64,000 bases of DNA from Atriophallophorus winterbourni (lineage: Eukaryota; Platyhelminthes; Trematoda; Plagiorchiida; Microphallidae). The notes beneath the pieces were generated by a model, which did no database searches, was not told where the DNA came from, and saw only the letters and a list, made by a program, of their open reading frames with translations. Location of the stretch: NCBI GenBank assembly GCA_013407085.1, contig JACCGJ010000676.1, positions 1 through 64,000 of the forward strand, in the 5' to 3' direction. This document shows, piece after piece, positions 55,265 through 64,000 of this stretch. How positions within the stretch are numbered: position 1 is the first letter of the stretch; each line of letters starts with the position of its first letter. A program made the position numbers and the translations under genes.

Positions 55265-55323
55265 AGGCACACATATAGATATATATATATCTATATATAT
55301 ATATAGATATATATATATATATA
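55265..55323. repeat. TA-rich microsatellite
   Basis: ATAGATATATATATATCTAT and longer TA runs. It continues on the far side of the Tigger-type element (56,153-56,162), indicating insertion into the array. Confidence 0.85.
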
Positions 55324-56152
55324 TAGTGGAACCCACCTACAACGAACTCGTTTACAACGAATTCTTGGGTTGAACGAACACACCATGATTTCCCAAATAA
55401 ATTACTTATTTGTAAGCCTATTTAAAACATTCGTACAACGAATCTCGCCTTTTACAAACACTGTACACGTTCCCGACAGCTATGTTTGTTCAATAAAGTT
55501 CATACATACAACGAACTCGCTTTGTCTTGCCTTTAACACACAACGCTCCGTCAAGAGTGGCCTGCAGTGCGCTAAGAATAGAACTGACACACAGCTTGGC
55601 GAGACTCAAGCAGCCTAGCCTACAGTGTGCTAAATGACTCGCACGCACGCACAAGAAAATCGCGTGAATTCTCTGTGACTGGTAGCTCCGTCTGTGAAAG
55701 ATGCCAGGAGTGCTCTTGATCTCTCTTGAGATTTTTAGGATAGAAGGAAGAGACGTCGAAAGTGTACTTGAATTTTTGGAGAGAGAGATCGAGGCGGTGG
55801 CGAAGTCATAACTTAAACAAAAGAGCATCGCCAGCTACTTCGTGAAAGCGTGAGATTGGACTGTCAGTGTGTGTGCAAGATGTTTTTACTACTTCATTTT
55901 AGAATAATTTTACTAATAATAACATGAACTTGGATTTAATGTTGTGATCTGTGTGCTGTGGCATCATCTAATCATCAAATGGATTACACGCATGCAGAAC
56001 ACACAAAGGTAAGACATTCTTCACTTGTTTACACGTGTACAGAAAAACAGCGGCAAAATCACGTCTGCCCATGCGTTTTACTTAAAACGAATTCGGCTTT
56101 TGACGAACATTTTACTCTCCCTCCAGAGATTCGTTGTACCCGGGTTCCACTG
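55324..56152. mobile_element. Tigger/pogo-type MITE
   Basis: An 829-bp element with ends TAGTGGAACCCACCTACAAC and (inverted) CAGTGGAACCCGGGTACAAC, flanked by TA. CAGTGGAACC-type termini with TA duplication characterise Tigger-like pogo elements. On the plus strand 55,728-55,850 reads EIFRIEGRDVESVLEFLERE, IEAVAKS-stop-LKQKSIASYF and VKA, like the extreme C-terminus of Tigger transposases (…T-x-x-x-F-F). Several internal copies of ACAACGAA/TTCGTTGTA-type motifs lie near the ends. The catalytic domain is missing, so it is non-autonomous. Confidence 0.85.
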
Positions 56153-56249
56153 TATATATATCAACTCAAAATCAATGGGACGATGATAGTTTATTAGTAG
56201 CTAAAGTTAAATTCGGATTAGCTTTCATATAATCGCTAAGTTTCTATTG
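56153..56249. other. Spacer
   Basis: TA-rich remainder of the microsatellite and flank of the CR1-B 3' end. Confidence 0.5.
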
Positions 56250-56922
56250 GAATATAGATTAACTGTTTGAGCTTACCAAATCGGCAGGTAGAGAATTCAA
56301 AACAAAGCTATCACGCACAAAATAAAAATACCTACGGTAATTCCGTTTGAAATATGGTATTTTCAACTTCCAACCATGGACACGGCTGTTGCTGGAATTG
56401 CGAAGGTGGAATAATAAGTGCGGGTTGTAGGAGACGGTAGTGAATATTTTGTATGCGAAAATGAGATCACCTCGCATTCTCCTATGTGCAAGTGTTCTCA
56501 TCTCAAGTTTTCTGAATAGCCCGGCGAATGGCATATTTTCGAGTCCAATGACGAGCTTAGAAGCCCTCTGATATATGCAACCCAGAAGTAAGATGTCTTT
56601 ATGAAGATATTGCGTCCAAGCTTGTGCGTTATAGTCTAGAAGCAGGTGTATTTATTTGTTCATCATGACAGGAAAACACCTCGGGGGAAACGTGCCAATA
56701 TCCGCCCGAACATGCCGAGCAGCCGAGACGCACTTTTGTAGACGGCTTCGCATTGTAGACCATTTTCAAATTTCCGCAAATACAGACACCAAGGTCCTTT
56801 TCTTCTTCGGTGTAGTCCAGGATTTTGTCGCCGCGTTGGTTTTGATAGGAACAGCCAAGGTCACGACCGATCTGCATAATATTAGAATTTTGCATATTCA
56901 ATGGCAGTTTCTTTTCTGATGA

Positions 56923-57702
56923 CTAGTTGTATAAAGCATTCAAATGGTTTTGCAGCAAAATGCAATCAGCAGCATTGCTGATTCTCCATAATACTTCTAT
57001 ATCGTCAGCAAACAAAACAATCTTGCTGTCATTTGGTATTGGTATATTGCTCATATTGGCTAGGAACAGTATAGGTCCATGAACACTGCTAGTGACAATG
57101 ATTTTATTCCATAATAGGCCGTCCACACGAACTGTGATGTGTCTGTTGCTGAGGTAATCACTTATAAATTCATGAAGTCTTCCACCAATACCGTTTCTTT
57201 AATTTTTTCAAGAATAAATTATGATCAACTCTGTCGAAATTCTTTAAAAATGTCCACGGAGCACGAACGAATACAACCCCCACATCTACAACTCTCGTCC
57301 AATCGTCTGAGCGTGTCGGCAAATTTGTTAGACAGAGCGATTTCTCCGAAATCCGTGTTGGGCAACTGCCAAAAGTTGGTTCGTTTCCAGATGTCACACA
57401 ATTTCTGCGGTTATTATTCTCTCAAAAACTTTTGATACCGAAGACAGCAATGTCACCATCCTGTAATTTTCAACTTCAGAACGGCAACCACCTTTGTAAA
57501 TGGGTATAATTTGTCCCAGTTTCCAGTCATTTGGCACTACGACAGCTTGGAGCAAATTATTAAACAACAGAGGTTCAGATAGCTGCGCATGACAGGTTTT
57601 GAGCAGCTTTGGAGTTATCTCATCTGGTCCTGGAGATTTCTTTACGTTTAATTTTAGTAAGTGCTGTGCTACCACCATCGGAGCAATCAATACTTCATTC
57701 AA
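56923..57702 (-). pseudogene. CR1-B reverse transcriptase
   Basis: 57,702-57,394: LKLNVKKSPGPDEITPKLLK, AVVVPNDWKLGQIIPIYKGG, RSEVENYRMVTLLSSVSKVF, ERIITAEI. 57,397-57,170: a degraded frame with FDRVDHNLFLKKLKKRYWW (motif A region). 57,126-56,923: VHGPILFLANMSNIPIPNDS, KIVLFADDIEVLW (motif C FADD intact), CILLQNHLNALYN. Motif B is mutated to SVHGPILFL. Broken between blocks. Confidence 0.9.
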
Positions 57703-58121
57703 GGTCGGTCGGCCGAATTAAATAATTGGTTCCTGATCAGGCTCCGTGGATTTCGGCGCAAAAACCTCGGCTAAAGGTATGCTAACAGGTCAGCGGTCTG
57801 ATTAATGGATTCAATGAAGCCAGACGAAGTTTTTAGGGCAAAGACTCCTGGCTTAATATTTGTTCTATCGATTACGAGTATATATGAGAGCTTCAGATTT
57901 TGGAGCATCTGAGAAATCAATTGCGATTAAAAAGCTTGTTTATAATCGTGAATTAAGCTGATAACTTTGTTTCGCAGTCATGTAAATTGTGCCCAAGTAG
58001 CAGCTGTGTTTGTAGCCTTGTGAAACTCCAATGCTATTGGCCTTTGTTTCAGCCACTTTTAGTCCTGCTTCGTAGTATAAATTTATTACGTTAAGAAGTT
58101 TTCTTCAAAACAAACATTGAC

Positions 58122-58880
58122 TTACAATATAGATTTCAGGTGCTGTAAGAGAGAGCGCCAACGACTATATGGATCGGAGTAATCCAGTTGTGCGAAAGTA
58201 GTGCTTTGTAACTTGGCACACAGAGCACGGTTGTTCACCCTCCTGACGCATTTCGTTCCGTCACTGTTGCGCCTGTCGCTACAAACGTACTCGGATTCTA
58301 TGACAACGTGATCGTTTCGTCCAATTGACGGTTTATAAACAATATTCTCTACAGCTGTGGGTTCTGATGTAAGTATTAGGTCCAAAGTAGACGGCCGGTC
58401 TGATTCCCTCATACGAGTAAATCCAATAATGTGATTATAAAGGGGCGCGTTATCCCAGACGGCTCGAAGTTCATATTCAAGTGTCTCTGATGGATGATAA
58501 TCCCGGCTATAGAGCTGGGGGAATTTAAAATCCCTCATCATCAATATTAGCGCAAAGCATTGAACGTTTTATTGTTTAGGTCGATAGTTGCTGTTGAGAA
58601 ACGATAGTTCACTACAATAATGCATTGGTCTCCTGAAGTGAGAGTCAGAGAGCACCAACGTGTCTCAGTTATATCAAAGGTTGGGTCATCCATAGCTCTA
58701 CAGAAAACGATTGCTTGAATTAGAGTGCTGCTCCTCCGCCATCACCTAAACGGTCACGCCGGAATAGAGACATGCTGGGCAAAGAGAGTTCATTTTCAGA
58801 CGATGAAGCATGAAACCACGTTTCTGTTATTGCAATTGTATGGAGCCGTTTCATTACAAATCTCAGACAATTCGATTTAT
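58122..58880 (-). pseudogene. CR1-B endonuclease
   Basis: 58,880-58,560 (with stops): KRLHTIAITETWFHASSSEN, SMSLFRRDRLGDGGGAAL (catalytic E in T-E-T-W and the L-F-R-R-D-R-x-x-x-G-G-G-x-A phrase). 58,544-58,122 open: MMMRDFKFPQLYSRDYHPSE, RMRESDRPSTLDLILTSEPT, KPSIGRNDHVVIESEYVC (the usual S-D-H is N-D-H). This domain nicks target DNA in active CR1 elements. Confidence 0.88.
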
Positions 58881-58900
58881 TTGTTGGTAAAGCTGGTTGC

Positions 58901-59372
58901 GTTTGTATAGATGCACTTAATCGTATTTTTCGTGAGTAATGACGGGGTGTAAACTGAAGTTATTGGTCCGACTTCTCTGGTGTATGATAAGGCGTTAAAC
59001 AGTGTGACACCAAATCCCTTCGAATAGTCAGTGACTCGGATCATAAAGCGTGTGAGCTTTTCTAGTCACCAACCGCTTGAATCGACAATTTGGTTGCTGT
59101 ATGAATTGCTTGGTCCGGAAAAGTAAGTTTTGTTTTTAGTATTTGTACCGCTGAAGCCGAATGATTTATTTGAATTCTTATCCCATGCATTTTCAAACGA
59201 GTACATTACACTCGATTTACCACCAGTCTACTGAACCAACGATGAAATCAACAAAAAAGACGCAAAATGTATTCTAGTAGAAACATCTCAATTCTCACCC
59301 AGAAATTAATCATCATGAAAAGTATACTTTACCATAGGTATCGCCTTAAATCTAAAATGATTAGTGGCCAGA
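58901..59372. other. No gene recognised
   Basis: Nothing supportable. Confidence 0.4.
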
Positions 59373-59766
59373 TGAGTGTCTAATATATTCATTCATTCAG
59401 TCAGTCCTCTGTGTGCCGGGTGGCACATGAGGCGAAGACAACTTCGCGCCAGTGGTTCCGGTCTGTCGCTGCTTCCGTTGCCGTTTGCACCGTGAATCCT
59501 TGTGCATGTAGTTCGCGTTCCAACGTTCTGCGCCAAGTTTCCTTGGGTCGTCCCCTTTTTCGTTTACCTTGCGAATGCTAGTGCATGGTTACCTCCGTAT
59601 GCGAACTGGGATCCATCCTGCAGACATGACCGAACCACGGATCTGTTGTCATCGTTTCCGTAGCAATTTAGGTTTCACGGGATAGGGTTGCTAGCCCTAA
59701 GCCCAACCCTCTTCCTTTCTCAGACGGGCTTGGGACCGTCCTTGGCGGAGTTGAGTGTCTAATATA
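59373..59766 (-). mobile_element. Short RTE-related insertion with 15-bp target duplication
   Basis: A 364-bp minus-strand element (59,388-59,751) flanked by perfect direct repeats TGAGTGTCTAATATA (59,373-59,387 and 59,752-59,766). It begins (minus) AACTCCGCCAAGGACGGTCC and ends with a TGACTGAATGAATGAA tail. It encodes the RTE C-terminus SQARLRKEEGWA-stop-GLATL, TDPWFGHVCRMDPSSH, KRKRGRPKETWRRTLERELH, EAATDRNHWREVVFA, close to 11,052-11,400. It is either a strongly 5'-truncated LINE or a SINE-like derivative that uses the RTE 3' end. Confidence 0.92.
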
Positions 59767-59809
59767 GCATGCACGACAATTGATCGACAAGAGAGATTGA
59801 ATGCGTAAT

Positions 59810-60115
59810 GTCTCTTACAGACTGCACACCGCCAGAAACCGGTTGTGATGTGTAAGTGTGGCGTGTGTGTACGGCACAATTTATCGGTCGAATATAAGCG
59901 CCTTGCCCGCACGGTCAGGAATCCGTTTGCGTTTATGTATTTGAACACCGTGGTTCTTAGTAGAAACCCTAATCAACAGTGTAAATTAGTTTACCACTTT
60001 ACCACTCCTTCGAGTCTTACTGAACTTGATCTTACTATCTCCAAATGATGACGGCAAACATCTAGAAACCGGGTGTGGTGTGTAAGGGATGGGGATGTGA
60101 GCACCCGAATAAATT
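59810..60115 (+). repeat. Family 1 repeat, one and a half units
   Basis: CCAGAAACCGGTTGTGATGT at 59,831 and TAGAAACCGGGTGTGGTGTG at 60,063 bracket ATTTGAACACCGTGGTTCTT, GTTTACCACTTTACCACTCC and TTACTGAACTTGATCTTACT in family order; spacing is about 232 bp. Open frames here (59,845-60,048) are repeat shadows. Confidence 0.7.
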
Positions 60116-61734
60116 AGGAATCAAACGCAGTTACATTATCAGAACGATACAATGCACTGCTGATTCGCCACATTTCATTTCAATCAGCATTGGAGAATTT
60201 TATTTTGCGTATGCTAACCTCTCATTAAATGTAAATGTAGGTTTATTGCCTGATAGCGTAGGACACGTTTGTAACAGCAAATCGTTTGCACAATTATTGA
60301 TTGTTTGGACTATTTCAACATGATTGATATGGAAATATTTAATCGCTTGAGGCCATGATTAATAAGTTTTTTGCATGTCATATCAACAACATTTTTAAAC
60401 CTGGTGATTGATTACTGACAAATTTTCGATGAAAAATTGCTGTAGGATTCAATTTACAAAACATGAATAAACAATGCGGACCATTTTGCTTGAACCGATG
60501 TTTGCATCATCATCTGTAGCAAAAATTCAAAATTCAATTTTAATACAAGAATAAAAATAAAAAATAATTAATAGAGACCATTTAAAATTTAGCAATGATA
60601 ATTGGTTGGCATTTATAAAAATAAAGACTAAATCAATTAAATTTATTCAACGCCCAACCGTTCATTAGTAAAAACACAAACAGCCGTTTACGATGAAGCT
60701 GAAATGCTGGACAGGAAATGACTAAAAGTAACAAACGAGAATTGTTTAATATTTGCCATGCCCGAGATTTAGTATGCAGTGTTGCTAGCGTCTGATCCGA
60801 TCAAAAGATCATGCATAACTCGCAGATATCTGAGGATTATAAAATCAGTTGTTAGTTTATAACTTTATTCATATTCATATGCATAGATTATATGCAGGTG
60901 AAAAGCTATGCTTTGCAAAACTCACAAAAATGTACATCGGGTCGGATGGTAAAAAATATCAAACTTTCATTCAGATGGGTGGAATATGCTTTCAGAATTT
61001 TTTCTCAGCCACCAAAACGCTCAAATTTATGCATCCGGTGGATAATGGTAAAATTTTGGTAATTGCGTAACGAGAAATAGCAAGAGATACACTCTTGTAC
61101 ATAATAGGACGCGTTTATCATCGGGAGATTTAAAACTGTATGTCTTGGACATAAGTATCCATGAAATATAGAAAATTTGCTCGGTTGAATTACGTATATG
61201 AAATTTTTATTTGTAAGCGAGCAAGTTGTAAGTTTGGTCAAATTATAGGAAACGAAAAACAAATAACTATCCGCAGTATTCGTGTTTAACTATGTTTGAC
61301 AAGATCTGAGCCATGCAAAAGTATTGTCATTATACGCAGAATAATAGTTCAAGAAACTCAGCATGATTGATTGATCATTCCGTGCGTCATATACTCATAA
61401 TGAACAATTAATATTGGACAATATCACGTGTCCTACAAAATGGGATAGAAATTCCGGCCATACAAGACCAACCCTGTACTTTGCGTTACTTCAAAATCTC
61501 CCTCAGACGACTAGCAACTTCATTACGAAAATTGACATGATTTAACACTTTTCGGACATTTTAAACGAACCAAGATTAATAAATCTCCGATATTGTTCGA
61601 CAAACAAGCGGGGCTCCAAATGATTGAAGCAGATCTTTGACTTTTTCACAGCGTAAAAAACGCTTTCCAATCTTCTACATTCGCAGTCCTATATCAGTTC
61701 TATTAGAAAATTAGAAAACTAACATACACAGGAT
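60116..61734. other. No gene assigned
   Basis: AT-rich. A frame after TTATATGCAG (60,898) reading KMYIGSDGKKYQTFIQMGGI, CFQNFFSATKTLKFMHPVDN to a donor-like AATG|GTAAAA near 61,045 could be an exon, but a second frame is open too and there is no context, so I leave it uncalled. Confidence 0.3.
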
Positions 61735-61968
61735 ATGCTATCTATCATCATTAAATCTGCGTTATTTGCTGCACTCGTTCTCTTAGAATTCGAGTTTTCG
61801 AATTCTGCTTCATGCATGTTTGCAACCTGTGCTCTGCTCAATACGCGAGTTCGCTATCAACGAGTAGTGTTACCTATATCAACCAAGTATATCGTTCAAA
61901 CAGGCAGTCATAAAAGTGGTACCACCTTGCTCCGTACAGCTACTGAACTCTTTGCGCAAATGCGATAA
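61735..61968 (+). CDS. Small open frame with signal-peptide-like start, unidentified
   Basis: 77 codons from ATG: MLSIIIKSALFAALVLLEFE is a plausible signal peptide, followed by FSNSASCMFATCALL and a basic segment with three residues of cysteine at most. It has no domain I recognise and no promoter or splice evidence. A chance hydrophobic frame in AT-rich DNA is equally likely. Confidence 0.15.
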   Translation: MLSIIIKSALFAALVLLEFEFSNSASCMFATCALLNTRVRYQRVVLPISTKYIVQTGSHKSGTTLLRTATELFAQMR

Positions 61969-62899
61969 TAACAAATTTTACAAGCAGCATTCAATCGTCA
62001 AATATAATGCAAAATGTTGTATTGGCTCGGGTTCTCAATAATGGAGGGAAAGGGGGTTATTACAAAATCCGGAAACATGTGGCTGTAATCAGAACTGGGC
62101 TAAAACCTTAGATTTCCTAGAAAGGACTACTCATGCATTTTAAACAATCTCATTCGCTAAAGGGAGAACGTGATAAAGTACGGAAAATGCTACTTATTTT
62201 ATCACCGCGCATTTGATCGAGAACGTTCAGATAGCTTCCGATAATTGACTGCTATTTGAAGAATTTAGCACTCAGAAACTTTTCATGTTGCGCGAGATTT
62301 ACCGGTAAGGAGCAGTTTCAAAATCAACATTTTCGTTCCATTCTCTACTGCCTGATGGAGAGAAATTTGCAGTGTGGTAATTAAGAGTCAAATCACTTGA
62401 CAGATTTCCAGACGTTGCTTACAAGGATTTGTTCTCTATTTGTATTGACGATGGGGATGTCATGCTTCAAACTGTCGATACATCGAAATTGGCATGAAAC
62501 AATATATTGGAAACTTAGTGATTTAATTCAAAACCATGACTTCCAATCTATTTATATGGTAATTGGTCGCCGTAGCGAACGTTAACCAAAATTGGTTGAT
62601 TTCAAGCTATGTGTTTATTCTCAGGTACGATTCTCGTAAATGAAAAGATCACATTGCGGAATTCGTCTAACTCTGCATCGTTCAACGGTAGTCGGAGTGA
62701 AGTTATCATTCAAAAGAGTCCAAACCACAATATTGCATCATCACGCTGGAAATACATGTCAGCTTTTTCTGTAACTTCAGCGATCAAAGTGAAACTATTT
62801 ACTCGTGATGATAAGATAGTTGATAGCGATCAAGAAGCACGTGTTGAAGACTAATCGAGTCCAGGACAAAACATATGTAGACAATAAATTAAAGCTTGA
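61969..62899. other. No gene assigned; region upstream of a CR1 copy
   Basis: An 81-codon plus frame (62,609-62,854: QKSPNHNIASSRWKYMSAFS) might be decayed CR1 endonuclease/linker because it precedes the CR1 frame, but the motifs are not convincing. Confidence 0.3.
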
Positions 62900-64000
62900 C
62901 AAAGCTTGAATTTTGACCTCGATAACAAAACGTTGAGTGATGCTCTGAAAAATACGTTTAACTGCCAACCGGAAACCAGCAACGTACATGACTTTTGGAT
63001 ATGGCTAATATCTAATCTCAAAAGTTCAATCGAAGTGAGCTCCAAATTTGTCCTCAGGAACTCAAGAAAAAACTTTGAATTTAAATTAAGAAGCCGAACT
63101 CGTAAGTGGTTAACGGTACGAAACATTGCTTGGCGACACCATCGGCAAAACCCATCATCCGAGACCTGGGAAACATTCCGTTTACTGCGGAACAAAGTAA
63201 ACAAATTTGTCATCCAAGACAAGTTGTGCTTCCAAGAAGTGATATCAAGCATGATGGAGCGAAACCCCAAAATACTATATCGTATGGTTAACGATCAAGC
63301 TAAGGTGAAACCTGGAGTAGCGTCCGTGAACACATCAGCTGGACCAACAACAACTGCAGCAGAAACTGCTGATGCTTTAGCCACGTTTTATTCATCGGTA
63401 TTCAACCCGATACAACATGCAATAAACAGCCCAAATCCAACACTTTCAAACACGGTTGCCCTAAGTGAAATAAGTGTCACTGAGAAACGCGTCCTCCAAG
63501 GTTTATTTAATCTTAAAACCGGAAAGTCTCCTGGGGCCGACGGAATAACCCCGAAAATATTGAAGCAATTTGCGAGTTTGGTGTACAAACCACTCACTTA
63601 TCTGTTCGAGCAAACACTGGCAAGTGGAGTGATTCCTACAGATTGGAAACGAGGAATAATTTCTCCAATTTACAAAGGTGGAAATCGCTCCGATGTTTCC
63701 AACTACCGACCCGTTACTCTGTTACCAGTGATTTCAAAATTACTTGAGCGACTCATTGTTGACGATCTAATGAAACACTTCGAGAATAATCAGTTGCTTT
63801 CGAGGAACCAGCATGGATTCAGACGAAATTATTCCTGTTTGTCTAATTTACTGGTAACGCTAGATGATTGGACTAAATCGGTAGATAAAGGACAAGCAAT
63901 ACACGCGTGCTACTTGGATATTTCAAAAGCATTCGATCGTGTTGACCATTCCCTACTACTGCAGAAGCTTGAAAGGCTTGGTATCACTGGAAAGTTGCTG
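62900..64000 (+). CDS. CR1-A reverse transcriptase, 367 open codons, runs off the window
   Basis: One uninterrupted plus-strand frame from after a stop at 62,897-62,899 to the last base. It contains linker (KLRSRTRKWLTVRNIAWRHH at residue about 62), ATFYSSVFNP (about 161), LKTGKSPGADGITPKIL (about 205), IPTDWKRGIISPIYKGG (about 245), NYRPVTLLPVISKLLERLIV (about 267), NQHGFRRNYSCLSNLLVTL (about 303) and motif A CYLDISKAFDRVDH (about 337), all with consensus residues. Motifs B and C lie beyond the edge. The start is not defined: the endonuclease that should precede is not recognisable, so the copy may be 5'-truncated. It is the only retroelement frame in the window without lesions in its visible RT part, suggesting a young copy. 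Confidence 0.9.

Larger units (their letters stand above)
56250..58900 (-). mobile_element. CR1-like LINE (CR1-B), long inactivated copy
   Basis: Minus strand, high to low: endonuclease (58,880-58,122), linker, RT (57,702-56,923), post-palm region with IMQIGRDLGCSYQN and EKDLGVCICGNLK (56,901-56,629), and C-terminus with IYQRASKLVIGLENMPFAGL, RKLEMRTLAHRRMRGDLIFA, RNYRRYFYFVRDSFVLNSLP (to 56,259). Several stops and frameshifts. It is the reference copy for the CR1-B pieces at 34.8, 36.4, 47.9 and 52.4 kb. The order EN-RT-C-terminus and L-F-A-D-D with V-P-x-D-W-K are CR1-superfamily features. Confidence 0.9.

Noticed and set aside
60898..61045. Possible exon after TTATATGCAG
   Set aside because: Two frames are open, the donor is ordinary, and no neighbouring exon or family recognition supports it.
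62397..62854. Pair of plus-strand frames separated by GT...AG
   Set aside because: Splice phases of the two frames do not agree when joined, and the second frame may be decayed CR1 linker.

Overview
This is a gene-poor, repeat-saturated eukaryotic window, most likely from a digenean trematode (a liver- or lung-fluke-like flatworm). The inference rests on the mobile elements: a Ty3/Gypsy element of the CsRn1 type (Clonorchis-like gag, DTG protease, RT, RNase H and integrase, with the characteristic VFVRADYVR...PPYTGPYKVL integrase tail), CR1-like LINEs, RTE-like LINEs, Penelope-like elements with GIY-YIG remnants, and hAT, pogo/Tigger and piggyBac-type DNA elements. There is no bacterial gene organisation. 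Species cannot be fixed from sequence reading alone.

Layout. 0-5 kb: LINE-A scraps and a 241-bp tandem/dispersed repeat; a candidate spliced host exon pair at 4.4-4.6 kb. 5-11.4 kb: a LINE-A copy split by a piggyBac-type MITE, a long CR1-like copy (6.1-8.4 kb), a decayed CR1 relic and an RTE 3' end. 11.8-18.3 kb: four candidate exon loci of unidentified host gene(s), all on the minus strand, interrupted by a LINE-A copy. 18.4-19.7 kb: CR1 copy. 21.0-23.3 kb: a decayed plus-strand Gypsy (family B). 23.3-28.3 kb: a minus-strand CsRn1-type Gypsy whose gag forms a head-to-head inverted repeat with a second gag copy. 28.7-32.9 kb: a nearly full-length LINE-A. 32.9-38.9 kb: Gypsy, Penelope and CR1 pieces. 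40.46-42.99 kb: an internally deleted hAT element with a perfect 8-bp target duplication, itself carrying a 976-bp pogo-like element that keeps only a DNA-binding domain. 44.5-46.6 kb: a solo LTR with primer-binding site, then a different LINE (LINE-D). 47.9-58.9 kb: CR1-B copies, LINE-A pieces, an inverted LTR and a Tigger-type MITE. 59.4 kb: a 364-bp RTE-related insertion with a perfect 15-bp target duplication. 62.9-64.0 kb: a CR1-like RT frame that is open for 367 codons and runs off the window.

Almost every recognisable protein frame is a retroelement enzyme broken by stops or frameshifts, so the region reads as nested, mostly dead insertions around a few possible host exons. The freshest-looking insertions are the hAT/pogo nest, the 59.4-kb RTE piece and the CR1 copy at the right edge. 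Family labels (LINE-A, LINE-D, CR1-A, CR1-B, Gypsy-A, Gypsy-B, repeat families 1 and 2) are local names. Clade assignments are from motif recognition, not searches. No CRISPR array or rRNA was seen, and no tRNA gene was recognised.
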